Below are positions 34,915 to 45,978 of a DNA stretch of 64,000 nt, piece after piece (position 1 is the first letter of the stretch; each line of letters begins with the position of its first letter). The position numbers were made by a program, and so were the translations under genes. A model generated the notes under the pieces. It searched no databases. It saw only the letters and a program-made list of their open reading frames with translations, and was not told the origin of the DNA. Source of the DNA: Ryuthela nishihirai (taxonomy: Eukaryota; Arthropoda; Arachnida; Araneae; Heptathelidae); contig JAWZYU010000018.1 in the NCBI GenBank assembly GCA_038380435.1, forward strand, positions 48,099,251-48,163,250, in the 5' to 3' direction.

Positions 34915-35511
34915 TTCTCACAATCTCCATCAGAACCTAATCTGAGGGGGACGCCAAGAGGAGTATTGCCCCTCCATTTGAAAACGCTAGTAAGGGTAAT
35001 GGAGATAAAAATTATTAAACTTATGTATATGAGTATCCCATGCATTTTTTAAGAAATTTTTAAAGACCTCTAAAACAGAGGAGAAATTCTAATATCACAT
35101 TTTTTTCTGACTCCATCGAGTCACTTGCTATGTCTTCCCTTTAAATTTTTTTCTGTCACACTGTCTTTACATTCGAGTCACTTGCCTACCCGCTCCCCTT
35201 TATTTTTTTTTAATTCGGTCTGATCTCAATAAATAGCTGCAAATAAAATACAACATAAAATCCAGTGTTGGTCATTTTGTCACTTAGACTCTTTATCACT
35301 CACCCGTAATTTTTCGAAATTTTACAGTTTATGGAAATAGAGTTGCACCTTTTCTTGAATAGTACTTCCTTTCCTCATTAATAAATTCCGTTTAAGTTGA
35401 TTTTAAAGGTTAACAGAGTTAAAATATTTTTTAAATTAATTACCCAGCGATCTCAAAGCAAAGTACACGCGAATCGCGCTATATACGGGAACTCTCGTTT
35501 TCAAAGATAAT
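34915..35511. other. No gene seen
   Basis: A direct repeat of ACTC/GAGTCACTTGC-type words occurs near 35110-35200 (GAGTCACTTGCTATGTCTTC and GAGTCACTTGCCTACCCGCT). No coding signs. Confidence 0.4.
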
Positions 35512-35640
35512 GAAATTCGTCATCTTACAAATTTAGTACCCCTTATTGTTGGAAATCCGTCATTTTGCAAATTTAGCCCCTTTAATGTTGGAAATTCGAC
35601 ATTTTGCAAATTCAGCACCCTTCAATGGTGGAAATTCGAA
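35512..35640. repeat. 39-bp tandem repeat, about 3 units
   Basis: Units begin GAAATTCGTCATCTTACAAA, GAAATCCGTCATTTTGCAAA and GAAATTCGACATTTTGCAAA. Each continues with TTTAG or TTCAG, a CCCC-like word and a T/A-rich end. A single related unit occurs near 13128-13175. Confidence 0.8.
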
Positions 35641-35685
35641 GTAGCCGATGATTCAGAAGATCTGCATACCAATATTCCATTAGTA

Positions 35686-35973
35686 CGGTAGCTCAAAAAA
35701 ATATCCGAACACTATGGTTGATTGCAGAATTCAGAAACATATCTGGCACCTATTTTTTTTTTAAATTATTGATCTGGCAATCTTCGTATACTGTACACTA
35801 ACTTCTGGCAATCTTCGTATACTGTACACTAACTTCTGGCAATCTTCGTATACTGTACACTAACTTCTGGCAACCTTCGTGTACTGATTACTAATTTCTA
35901 AAAAAATCGTTTCCAGATAGTTTTTCTGAGTTCTGCAATCAACCATAGTGTTCGGATATTTTTTGAGCGACTG
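35686..35973. mobile_element. Palindromic Tc1/mariner-type MITE, copy 1, with internal 31-bp tandem array
   Basis: The inverted arms begin CGGTAGCTCAAAAAAATATC on the left and, complemented, CAGTCGCTCAAAAAATATCC on the right; both run on to CGAACACTATGGTTGATTGC. TA flanks the left end (35684-35685); the right flank reads CA. The centre is a 31-bp unit (TTCTGGCAATCTTCGTATAC then TGTACACTAAC) repeated three times. This array is absent from the 46886 copy, so it expanded within this one. No coding capacity. Confidence 0.85.
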
Positions 35974-35989
35974 CACCTATCCATCTTCC

Positions 35990-36240
35990 CAAAAAAGAAT
36001 TTTTCATTTACCCTTAAAACAGAAACAATGCATTTTACTACCACCACTTGGAGAGAAATTCCATGAGGTCAATTTGAACCACTTGACCTTCACATTCTAC
36101 CAATAAAATTTCGAATCTATACTACGAATAAGTAGCTTATAGCAGTCTTTTAAAAATTTGAAATTTCCAAATTCAGAGCACTCTAATGGAAGAAATTAAA
36201 ACTATTGGAGAATTCGTAATACGGAAAATCTAATTTTGCA
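35990..36240. repeat. Dispersed AT-rich repeat R2, diverged copy
   Basis: CTTGACCTTCACATTCTACC, then AAATTTGAAATTTCCAAATT and GGAGAATTCGTAATACGGAA correspond to parts of the repeat at 28720-29360. Confidence 0.45.
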
Positions 36241-36459
36241 TTTGTGCTTATCTAATCGAAAAATAATCTTCCATGCACCTCTTAAAAATGAATATCTATA
36301 CACTCTGTTTCACATAGAGAATGCAGCAGCAAAATCTGAAAATAGAAAAAGGTAGCAACCATGGAAAGATGCCACACCCACACGAGTTCTAGCAAACACA
36401 ACTCGCAGATGTACGTCGACTTCCATAGCAAAAATAACTGAATAAATAAATATAGCTAT

Positions 36460-36800
36460 CCACTGTGCTGCCTCAGGGGCGCAGTGATATCGCTATTTTT
36501 ATCACTATAGTGATACTACTGTGCCGCCTCAATGGTGCAGTGGTATTGCTATTATTATCAATATAGCGATACCACTCTACCTATATAGCGATACCACTGT
36601 ATCGCTTCATTGGTGCAGTAGTTATCGCGTTGGTTTGCAATTACACTGCAACTGCTAGGGTCAGGGTTAGAGTTCTGAAATGGCATGGTCGTTTGTGTGC
36701 TGTTAGCTCTATTTGAAACAGTGGTGAGCAGTGACTTCGGTCTTAGTGAGGCAAGTTCTTGTTTGAAAAATCCTGAACAAACTGAAGAATAGTTTCTAGG
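36460..36800 (+). repeat. SINE-3, copy 2, with multiplied head
   Basis: A tRNA-like head TTGGTGCAGTAGTTATCGCG at about 36609 is followed by GCTAGGGTCAGGGTTAGAGT and the body CAGTGACTTCGGTCTTAGT. Upstream, 36470-36600 carries two or three degenerate duplications of the head start (GCCTCAATGGTGCAGTGGTA and relatives) mixed with inverted pieces (TATAGCGATACCACT), giving local palindromes. Confidence 0.55.
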
Positions 36801-38166
36801 ACCCATCCGCCCTCTATATGTCGCAAATAAAATTTAATATAAATTGAAATCCAAAATGTAAGAACAATCTGAAACTATACCATAAAATACTGAAACGACG
36901 TCAGTATGATAATTAGAATAGAATAAGAATTATATACAGAATAGAATAAGAAAGTACATACCCTTCACAAAGGAATATTGATCGGCTCTGATGGCAGTAC
37001 ATGGCTCACGGCGTTGATGAGATTATCAGTAGCGATGGATGTGGCCACTAACTCACAAGAGCACTTATAAGCTATTGGAGGATGCTGAAAACCTGAATGG
37101 AGAAAAACAAAATATATATCTCTAGAGTTTTGTAAACCTTTCTTTGCAGTCCAAGAAAAAGAGGAAAAGCATTGAGAGAGGTTCTTCAATCCTAAAAAAA
37201 ACTAGAATGGAAAAGTATATACACTAAATATGAAGAGGAATTTTAGAACTAATATAATTTATTTAATTTAGTATATTTGTTACTTAATGTAATTAGTAAA
37301 GATTAACCTGTTAAATAAAAATGACACGGATTTCAACAATCGTAAAAAGAAAAAACATCTCCTTTCAACTTCCATTAAAAGGTTAAATTATTAATTTAGA
37401 GTAATTCATTTATGACTTCAATGTATTTGAAAGTATAAACTTTAATTCTTTGATTTACAGTACGAAAATTCAAAGTTAAAGTTTAATGTGCTACGGCACT
37501 TTACAAAGACTTCGCTACCAATTGGAGGACCACAGATGGATTTCCCATTAGGCAGTTAGATAATAGCCTAAGGGCGTCATCATCATCATTTAAATGCTAA
37601 AATTTGTTCAAGTAACAGCAAAAATGTGTCTTTTTTAATTCTTAGAAGGAATAATAATAATGTATAATAAAACAAGTATCCATGGAGAGTGATTATTTTC
37701 TTTTCAACTCCCTCCTGACAATCGCAAGCGAACGCTTAAAAGAACATGCATCGTGAAGCTAATGCACTATACTACCAACCTTACTGAGATTCTTCCATAT
37801 TATGTGAAAGGAAAATCGCATTCAATGTTCCTTAACTAATTAAAAAATCATTTATTTTAATGAGCGCTACAATTTTAATTATTTGATAACCTATTTTTCG
37901 TTCGAATGATTTTTTTTCTGTTAATTCATCTTTTTTGTTGAGTACATTTGAAAATTCATCAGAAGTATAAGCTAAGTTTTATTTTATTTAACTGCTGTTA
38001 CTCATTTCAATATCTAATCTTAATTTTTCGAAACACCAAAAATTTCGTTATTATTGAAAAAACTCTTTCCACAATTGTATTTGTGGCAGGATAACACATC
38101 GCAGCGTCAATAAGTATTCTAAAGCTTTAATGAAAATCTGTTCTCTTTGAAAATGTTTGCTTATTT
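36801..38166. other. No gene seen; AT-rich
   Basis: No repeat family or gene recognised. The minus-strand open frame at 36965-37189 shows no family motif. Confidence 0.45.
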
Positions 38167-38420
38167 CAGTGGCGAAGCGTGGATGAAGGACTCAACCGAA
38201 ACAAGGAAACTGCGCAATTGTTACATACATAAAAGATTTTCATATGTCATCTATTGATTAATCTATCAATCCCTTGTCAGTCAACCAGTTATCTCCTAGA
38301 TCAAATATTATTAGTCTATTGTTAAGTGATGTATAGTTTAATTCAATAGTTACTTGTAAGAATTTTTTATATATCAATTGCACAGTCTTCTAACTCAATT
38401 ACATCCATCCACCCTTTGCC
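38167..38420 (+). mobile_element. hAT-type MITE, copy i, diverged
   Basis: Left end CAGTGGCGAAGCGTGGATG fits the family start. Then ACTGCGCAATTG, central ATCTATTGATTAATCTATC and the right side CAATTGCACAGTCTTCTAAC, CAATTACATCCATCC follow the pattern loosely. No duplication found. Confidence 0.7.
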
Positions 38421-38458
38421 ATTAATATGGAGATAAAAATTGGCGACCTTACACAGAC

Positions 38459-38555
38459 AGTTGAGGGCTGATACATTTCCAGGGGTCGCATTTTGCTTTT
38501 CATTGGCTTTCGTAGTTAAGTGAAATAAGCCACGATTGGTCAAGAAACTCTTTGA
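38459..38555. repeat. Dispersed repeat R1, copy 2
   Basis: Aligns with 2814-2905: GCTGATACATTTCCAGGGG, TCGCATTTTGCTTTTCATTG, AAATAAGCCACGATTGGTC, AAGAAACTCTTTGAGGGA. Family unknown. Confidence 0.55.
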
Positions 38556-38751
38556 GGGATGCTTCACGCTCCATTTGTTATGTGAAACGGTGCATAGGTG
38601 TTTTTCAAGCTTTTGGAAAAACTAATTTAATATTGATAATTTTAATAATCATAAAATGGGAAGTTTCTCATTTTTTGACGAAACGTTCTCCAACGAATAT
38701 ATAGATGAATTCTATTCGAATATGTAAGCATAGAAACTAAGTTGACCAGTC

Positions 38752-39060
38752 GTCTCCGTTTTCTGGGGACAGTCCCCGAATGAAGATTTCTGTCCTCAAC
38801 AAATAAATATCCCCGGAGACATCCTGGAATTTATTTTTAGATTCATTTTTGGATATTATTTTAAATATAAAATTAACTGTGTAGTATGAACAGATCTTTT
38901 ACTAACAGAATAGTAGTGGCAATAATGTTATAAAAAATGTCGGTAATGCAGTCAACTTAAAAATTGAGTTTAGAATTTTAAAATGAAAGTCGCTAATTGC
39001 GTATTGTAAAATTGGGGTGACCAGAGATCCCTGGAAAACGGGAACGTCTAATCATTCTCG
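38752..39060. other. Two direct GACCAG-type motifs, possible ends of an unknown element
   Basis: GTTGACCAGTCGTCTCCGTT then TTCTGGGGACAGTCCCC near 38752 resembles GGTGACCAGAGATCCCTGG then AAAACGGGAACG near 39014, in the same orientation. They could be repeat ends or a coincidence. The DNA between is AT-rich, and nothing is recognised in the rest of 38561-39320. Confidence 0.3.
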
Positions 39061-39320
39061 TTGACAGCTCGCAACTAAATTTTTAAAAGTCCCCTAATAT
39101 TCTGTAAATCTGTCACCATACCCAAAAAACCCTATTTATTAATATCAGTCTGTGTACACATTCATTATATAAAAATTTCTCAGAGATGATAATTGTTATA
39201 TTTTAGTAAAATTATATTTAATTAGATTAGGTTTCCTGAATCGTTTCGCAGAAATATGTATTAGCTCTGTAATATGTAAAATATGGAAATATGGAAAAGA
39301 ATGTATAATAAGCTCTCCGG

Positions 39321-42300
39321 CCAGGCCTAGCACCTAATGTCCGACCCCGCCTTCTCGTGGTGCGGACCGTTAGTAACTTTCAAAAGAGATACTCTCTTGT
39401 GGATGTGAACGGAAGGGGAGGGCTGCCAGATTAGTGTGGCCTACTGATCTGGACAACTATGGCTACTTTTCTTTTTTTCTACCCTGCTGAGGAGTGGTCA
39501 ACCACACAGGGTCCTGATGCTGACCATATAAACCTACTGGACTGGACAGATATATGGCTCTGAGCTTGATTATGGCACTGGTAGGCTTCTGTGGAGGGAA
39601 AATCTTCCGCTGTGTTTTCTGTTTGTTTGTGGGTTGACAGCCCCAAGTGAATAGATTCACAGGATATGTTTATCAGATGGTGGATAATCCTGAGCAGAAG
39701 TCATCGCAGGCACCTGAACTCTTTACTTCTATTGGCATCGTCTAATTCTACATTGTAGGAAGTCTTCCAGTGTAGATGGCTTCAGCCTTTAGTAGTGGGG
39801 GAACGGGTCTTTGCCCCATGTCTGCGATTAGGGGGCTGTTTGATATTGTCGGCATTCCCTCTCTCAATAAACATAGTTTCTTTAAACATCCCACTAACCA
39901 TTTTCTCTCCATAGGTAGTTGGAATGTGAGGACTCTGCACAGACCTTTTTCTCTTGATGTCCTCACACAAGAATTCCACCGTTATAATTTAGATATTCTC
40001 GGCTTGCAAGAGACCAGATGGACAGATAAAGGTCAGATTCTTAAAAATAATCTTAAATTTCTCTTTTCAGGGAGGGACGACAATAAGCATCACCAAGGCG
40101 TGGGTCTGCTTCTCAGCAGACACGCTAGCGATGCTCTTCTAGGATATGAGTGCATTAATGAAAGGTTTCTTACAGCAAAATTTCAGACAAGCGTTAAAGA
40201 CTTGAATGTTATCTGCTGTTATGCCCCCACTGAGGATGACGATGAGGATCAGAGGGATAGGTTTTATGAACAACTTCAGGATATTTTGAATTCTGTCAAG
40301 AAAGGAGATATTACCCTTGTTCTTGGTGACTTCAATGCCAAAGTTGGTACTGACTCTGCCCTTTGGGGAGGAGTAATAGGCCCTTTTGGTATTGGTAGCT
40401 GCAATGGCAATTGGCAACGTCTCCTACAGGTAAGTAAACTCAATGGATTCAGAACAACTAACACTTATTACAAACACCGCGACATACATAAGTACACATG
40501 GGTTTCACCTGATGGGCTGCATAAGAATATGATTGATTACATATTAATTAACAGCAAATGGGCTAGTTCTGTTAGGAATACCATGTCATATAGGAGAGCT
40601 GAAATTGGATCTGACCATTATCTTGTTAAAAGAGTCTTGCAACTTAAACTTAAGAAATGGTGTGCTAGGGTTAAAAATTTTACCTTTAATACTGAAGCTG
40701 AAAGACCCAGTTATAGCCAAAGCTTACCATGATAGGTTACTTAGTCATTATAACAGTCATGGTGTGCTTACTACTGAAGTTGAGGAAGAATGGGATCATT
40801 TTAAACAGGCTTTTTTGGATACTAACAGTACTCTTTTAGGAAAAAAGGAGCAAAAGAGGCAAAATTATCTGAGTGATAAGGCACTTGAGCTTATTTCGGA
40901 AAGAAAGAACTACAGGAATGCCCTTAATCAATACCCTACTAGTCCTAATAGAAAGCATTACAGAGATCTTAATAAACTTGTAAAGGATCAGTTAGCTGCT
41001 GATAAGAATCTTTGGCTGACAAAGCCGAGGAAGCAGTTAGACAGCACAACAGCAGAGAGCTGTTCCAGATAGTTAATGTTTTGTGTGATAGAAAACGGAC
41101 AGGCATACAAGGATTGAAGGATAAACAAGGTAAGGTTATAGAAGGGGAGGATTCTGTCATGGCTAGGTGGGCTGAGCATTTCAGTGATGTTCTAAACAAT
41201 GTAGTTAGTTCTACTCCCATTGTTTGCAATGATGATAGATGCATTGGTGGCTTTAATGTTGGCCCTATAACACAATCTGAAGTTATTTTGGCTGTTTCTA
41301 AACTTAAACTTCATAAATCCCCAGGGGTAGATGAAATTACTACGGAAATGCTTAGAGCTGGGAATGTTTCGGTTACCACTTGGATGACTGAAATTCTGAA
41401 TATCTTTTATGATAAAGGCATGGTTCCTAAGGATTTTACCAGAGCTATTGTTATCCCTATTTTCAAAAAAGGTGATCGCAGTTCTTGTGATAACTATAGG
41501 GGTATCAGCCTACTCTCTGTTCCAGGTAAAGTTCTTTGCATGATTGTGCTTAATAGAATTAAGAATCTGGTTGACAATCAATTGCGTGATGAGCAATGTG
41601 GATTCAGAAGTGGTAGGGGATGTGTGGATCAGATATTTTCACTTAGGCAGATTCTTGAGAAATGTTTAGAGTTTCAGAAACCTTTGGTTGCTAGCTTTGT
41701 TGATTTCAAAAAGGCTTTCGACTCTGTTGATCGTCATAATTTGTGGTTGATTGTGAAATCATATGGTATACCAGACAAGTTAGTTAACATAATGAAAGCT
41801 CTCTATAATAACACTGAATCGTGTGTGAGAGTTGGTAAGGCTTGTAGCAATTGGTTTAGCATTACGTCTGATGTTCGACAAGGGTGCATTTTGTCTCCTT
41901 TTCTCTTTAGCTTGGTTATTGATTATGTTATGCGAAATTCACTTCAAGGGAAAGATTTTGGCCTTAAATGGACTGGAGATACGAAAATTTCTGATTTAGA
42001 TTATGCTGATGATTTAGCCCTTTTGGCAAATGATGTTGATGAGATGAACTCTGATTCGAGCTGTTGATGAGACTGGTAGTAGAGTAGGTTTGGTTATAAG
42101 CAGAGAGAAAACTAAAGTGATGAAAATTGGTCAGGCAGGCTGTGATTCAGTTAATCTGAATGGTTGCAGTCTTGAGCAGGTGTCACAGTTTAATTATCTT
42201 GGGAGCTATGTAACAGATAATGGTGATGTGCGGCATGAGATTAACAGACGAATAGGGATTGCTGCCGGGACTTTTGAGAACCTATGGAGAGTGTGGAGAA

Positions 42301-42809
42301 ATAGGCGTATACACCTAAAGACTAAAATTAGACTGTATAATAGTTTGGTTCTTTCTAGGGTTAGTTATGGTAGTGAAACTTGGACACTTTGTAAACAAGA
42401 TTACAGGAAACTAGATGCTTTTGATTCCAGATGCTTACGCAGTATCTTGGGCATTAGGTGGTTCAACTTTGTAACTAATGATGAGGTTAGGCAAAGGAGT
42501 TTGCAACCTCCTTTAAGCAGCATATTGTGCAGAGAGAGACTCCGTTGGTTTGGCCATGTTGCCCGTATGAATAATTATAGATTGGCGAATAGGGTTATGA
42601 ACAGTATGCCTAAAGGCCTCAGAAAGAAGGGGAGACCTAGGATGCGGTGGGCAGACAATGTCAAACAAGACCTTGTTAGAATTGGTGTGCAGTGGCTAGA
42701 TGCAGTAGATGTTGCTCAGGATAGACTTGCTTGGAGAACTAAATTGCACGGTCTGGTTGGACCTCCGTAGCCCATGGCTGCTTGAGGATGATGATGATGA
42801 TGATGATGG
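39321..42809 (+). mobile_element. RTE-type LINE, copy 2, nearly full length
   Basis: About 3.49 kb: a leader of roughly 455 bp, an endonuclease/reverse-transcriptase ORF region and a 3' tail of GATGATGAT repeats (about 42785-42808). The tail and the APE-endonuclease-plus-RT architecture fit the RTE clade. Copy 1 matches the leader down to about 39321, which sets the 5' limit. No target duplication is evident. Three small deletions break the ORF. Confidence 0.9.
39776..42770 (+). pseudogene. LINE ORF: AP-type endonuclease plus reverse transcriptase, three frameshifts
   Basis: The ATG at 39776 opens a frame carrying an exonuclease/endonuclease/phosphatase domain: SIGSWNVRTL, ILGLQETRW with the catalytic Glu, LVLGDFNAKVG, WVSPDGLHKNMIDYI and EIGSDH with the terminal Asp-His. 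A 2-base loss near 40690 ends this frame at 40732. The next part is in frame 40605-41072, and a 13-base loss near 41010 returns it to the frame of 41012-42067. That frame has the RT motifs FKKGDRSSCDNYRGISLLSV, GFRSGRGCVDQIFSL, VDFKKAFDSVD, VRQGCILSPFLFSL and LDYADDLALLA. A further 2-base loss near 42050 moves the C-terminal region (42090-42770: SYGSETWTL, RERLRWFGHVARM, GRPRMRWADNVK) to a third frame. Undamaged, the family ORF would be roughly 1000 codons. The protein nicks target DNA and copies LINE RNA there; this copy looks unable to make the whole enzyme. Confidence 0.9.
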
Positions 42810-42833
42810 CAAACAATAGGAACTATTGTTTAA

Positions 42834-42968
42834 TGGTCCATATACTAGGTCTGTGAGGAAGGCGAAACCTCAGCAGAAAGATTACAATCAATGCCTTATC
42901 TGGGGTTCGCACACAGATTTTTTTAATGAGTTGCTAAGCGTACTAACCATTCTATCACCGTGACTACA
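42834..42968 (-). repeat. SINE-2, copy 3, between the two LINEs
   Basis: Minus strand: head GGTGATAGAATGGTTAGTAC, B-box-like GTGCGAACCCC, body CTGCTGAGGTTTCGCCTTCC then TCACAGACC. It starts 25 bp after the tail of LINE copy 2. Confidence 0.7.
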
Positions 42969-43459
42969 CTTTTATTATAAAAAATATTTGGTTCCGAAAA
43001 AAAACCTGTAATTTACGGCATTTAAAGGAAAGAATCACTGAAGCTGTTGCAAATTTTATTTCAAACATCCTGAGTCGTGTACGGACAAAGTTCAATATCT
43101 TACCATCAATGATGCTCACATTGAAGTCTGTAGAACACAAACGAACCTAAGGGTTTTTTGACACCATATACACGAAGTTACTTTTGTACTTAATAATTTA
43201 ATAAAATATAGCACTTTAAAATTTAGGTATTATTTTATATTTATTACGAATGTTGCAGACCAAATAATCAATTGTTCCGCGCAAAGTAATTAATATGTTT
43301 AGGTATTTCATGTAAAGTTATCATTAGTACATATAGGAGTTTCACATAAATATACACGTTTCATTTAAATAATTGATATTTTGAGTATTTCCCGGTTCAT
43401 TAAAAGTTAAGAAACACAGCTCTATAGAAATAAAGTCAAAAACATTATCGTACCACTTT
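42969..43459. other. Spacer between tail-to-tail LINEs; no gene seen
   Basis: AT-rich. With the neighbouring SINE-2 it forms the ~650-bp centre of a large inverted repeat. Confidence 0.5.
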
Positions 43460-45975
43460 CATCATCATCATCATCATCATCCTCAAGCAGCCATGGGCTA
43501 CGGAGGTCCAACCAGACCGCGCAGTTTAATTCTCCAAGCATATCTGTCCTGAGCTACATCTGCTGCATCCGGCAACTGTACACCAATTCTAACAAGGTCC
43601 TGTTTGACATTGTCTGCCCACCGCATCCTGGGTCTCCCCCTCCTTCTGAGGCCTCTAGGCACACTGTTCATAACCTTATTCGCCAATCTATAACTATCCA
43701 TACGGGCAACATGGCCAAACCAGCGGAGTCTCTCTCTGCACAATATGCTGCTTAAAGGAGGTTGCACACTCCTTTGCCTAACCTCATCATTAGTTACAAA
43801 GTTAAACCACCTAATACCCAAGATACTGCGTAAGCATCTAGAATCAAAAGCATCTAGTTTCCTGTTATCTTGCTTACACAGCGTCCAAGTTTCACTACCA
43901 TAACTAACCCTAGAAAGAACCAAACTATTATACAGTCTAATTTTAGTCTTAAGGTGTATACGCCTATTTCTCCACAATCTCCAAAGATTCTTAAAAGTCC
44001 CGGCAGCAATACCTATTCGTCTGTTAATCTCATGCCGCACATCACCAGTATCAGTTACGTAGCTCCCAAGGTAATTAAACTGTGACACCTGCTCAAGACT
44101 GCAACCATTCAGATTAACTGAATTACAACCTGCCTGACCAATTTTCATCACTTTAGTTTTCTCTCTGTTTATAACCAAACCTACTGTACTACCAGTCTCA
44201 TCAACAGTTCGAATGAAAGAGTTCATCTCATCAACATCATTTGCCAAAAGGGCTAAATCATCAGCATAATCTAAATCAGAAATTTTCGTATCTCCAGCCC
44301 ATTTAAGGCCAAAATCTTTCCCTTGAAGTGAATTTCGCATAACATAATCAACAACCAAACTAAAGAGAAAAGGAAACAAAATGCACCCTTGTCGAACACC
44401 AGAAGTAATGCTAAACCAATTGCTACAAGACTTACCAACTCTCACACATGACTCAGTGTTATTATAGAGAGCTTTCATAATGTTAACTAACTTGTCTGGT
44501 ATACCATATGATCTCACAATCAACCACAAATTATGACGATCAACAGAGTCAAAAGCCTTTTTGAAATCAACAAAGCTAGCAACCAAAGGTTTCTGAAACT
44601 CTAAACATTTCTCAAGAATCTGCCTAAGTGAAAATATCTGATCTACACATCCCCTACCACTTCTGAATCCACCTTGCTCATCACGCAATTGCCTGTCAAC
44701 CAGATTCTTAATTCTATTAAGCACAATCATGGAAAGAACTTTACCTGGAACGGAGAGTAGGCTGATACCCCTATAGTTATCACAAGAACTGCGATCACCT
44801 TTTTTGAAAATAGGGATAATAATAGCTCTGGTAAAATCTTTAGGAACCATGCCTTTATCATAAAAGTTATTCAAAATTTCAGTCATCCAAATGGTAACTG
44901 AAACATTCCCAGCTCTAAGCATTTCCGTTGTAATTTCATCAACCCCTGGGGATTTATGAAGTTTAAGTTTAGAAACAGCCAAACTAACTTCAGATTGTGT
45001 TATAGGGCCAACATTAAAGCCAACAATGCATCTATCATCATTGCAAACAATGGGAGTAGAACTAACCACATTGTTTAGAACATCACTGAAATGCTCAGCC
45101 CACCTAGCCATGACAGAATCCTCACCTTCTATAACCTTGCCTTGTTTATCCTTCAATCCCTGTATACCTGTTCGTTTTCTACCACACAAAACATTAACTA
45201 TCTGGTACAGCTCTCTGCTGTTGTGCTGTCTAACTGCTTCCTCAGCTTTGTCAGCAAGGCCATCAAGCCAAAGATTCCTATCAGTAGCTAACTGACCCTT
45301 CACACGTTTATTACGTTCTTTGCAATGCTTTCTATTAGGACTAGTAGGGTACTGATTAAGGACATTCCTGCAGTTCCTTCTTTCTGAAATAAGCTCAAGT
45401 GCCTTATCACTTAAATAATTCTGCCTCCTCTGCTCCTTTTTCGCTAAAAGAGTACTGTTAGTTTCCAAAAAAGCCTGTTTAAAATGGCCCCATTCTTCCT
45501 CAACTTCAGTATTAAGCAAACCATGACTGTCATAATGACTAAGTAACCTATCATGGTAAGCTTTAGCTATAACTGGGTCTTTCAGAGCTTCAGTATTAAA
45601 GGTAAATTTTTTAACCCTAGCACAACACTTTTTAAGTTTAAGTTGCAAGACACTTTTAACAAGGTAATGGTCAGATCCAATTTCAGCTCCCCTATATGCC
45701 CTGGTATTTCTAACAGAACTAGCTGATTTGCTGTTAATTAATATATAATCAATCATATTCTTATGCAGCCCATCAGGTGAAACCCATGTGTGTTTATGTA
45801 TGTCGCGGTGTTTGTAATATGTGTTAGTTATTCTGAAACCATTTAGTTTACTTACCTGTAGGAGACGTTGCCCATTGCCATTGCAGCTACCAATACCAAA
45901 AGGGCCTATTACTCCTCCCCAAAGGTCAGAGTCGGTACAAACTTTGGCATTGAAGTCACCAAGAACAAGGGTAAA
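43460..45975 (-). mobile_element. RTE-type LINE, copy 3, 5'-truncated
   Basis: The 3' tail is the (CAT)n run at 43460-43480. The copy matches LINE copy 2 base for base over long stretches and stops at 45975, inside the endonuclease (equivalent to about 40314 of copy 2). Both endonuclease start and leader are missing, the usual result of incomplete reverse transcription. Confidence 0.92.
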
Positions 45976-45978
45976 CAA
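43498..45978 (-). CDS. LINE reverse transcriptase with partial endonuclease, uninterrupted frame (partial)
   Basis: 826 codons without a stop, ending at GGACCTCCGTAG (43498). The frame enters at the truncation point, so the N-terminus is partial; I see no genuine start codon there. The order is: end of the AP-type endonuclease (LVLGDFNAKVC, WVSPDGLHKNMIDYI, EIGSDHYLV; residues ~4-105), a linker, then reverse transcriptase: FKKGDRSSCDNYRGISLLSV (~390-410), VDFKKAFDSVDR, GVRQGCILFPFLFSL, LDYADDLALLA (~560). The C-terminal region follows (SYGSETWTL, RLRWFGHVARMDSYR, GRPRMRWADNVK). Motif B has F where copy 2 has S (CILFPF against CILSPF). The endonuclease lacks its N-terminal catalytic part, so the copy cannot nick DNA in the usual way. 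Any residual RT activity is speculative. An intact frame suggests a young insertion. Confidence 0.9.
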   Translation of the reverse strand: MFTLVLGDFNAKVCTDSDLWGGVIGPFGIGSCNGNGQRLLQVSKLNGFRITNTYYKHRDIHKHTWVSPDGLHKNMIDYILINSKSASSVRNTRAYRGAEIGSDHYLVKSVLQLKLKKCCARVKKFTFNTEALKDPVIAKAYHDRLLSHYDSHGLLNTEVEEEWGHFKQAFLETNSTLLAKKEQRRQNYLSDKALELISERRNCRNVLNQYPTSPNRKHCKERNKRVKGQLATDRNLWLDGLADKAEEAVRQHNSRELYQIVNVLCGRKRTGIQGLKDKQGKVIEGEDSVMARWAEHFSDVLNNVVSSTPIVCNDDRCIVGFNVGPITQSEVSLAVSKLKLHKSPGVDEITTEMLRAGNVSVTIWMTEILNNFYDKGMVPKDFTRAIIIPIFKKGDRSSCDNYRGISLLSVPGKVLSMIVLNRIKNLVDRQLRDEQGGFRSGRGCVDQIFSLRQILEKCLEFQKPLVASFVDFKKAFDSVDRHNLWLIVRSYGIPDKLVNIMKALYNNTESCVRVGKSCSNWFSITSGVRQGCILFPFLFSLVVDYVMRNSLQGKDFGLKWAGDTKISDLDYADDLALLANDVDEMNSFIRTVDETGSTVGLVINREKTKVMKIGQAGCNSVNLNGCSLEQVSQFNYLGSYVTDTGDVRHEINRRIGIAAGTFKNLWRLWRNRRIHLKTKIRLYNSLVLSRVSYGSETWTLCKQDNRKLDAFDSRCLRSILGIRWFNFVTNDEVRQRSVQPPLSSILCRERLRWFGHVARMDSYRLANKVMNSVPRGLRRRGRPRMRWADNVKQDLVRIGVQLPDAADVAQDRYAWRIKLRGLVGPP

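Noticed and set aside
45026..45295. Plus-strand frames across LINE copy 3 (also 43870-44085 and 45821-46084)
   Set aside because: They are antisense shadows of the reverse transcriptase frame, with no independent motif.
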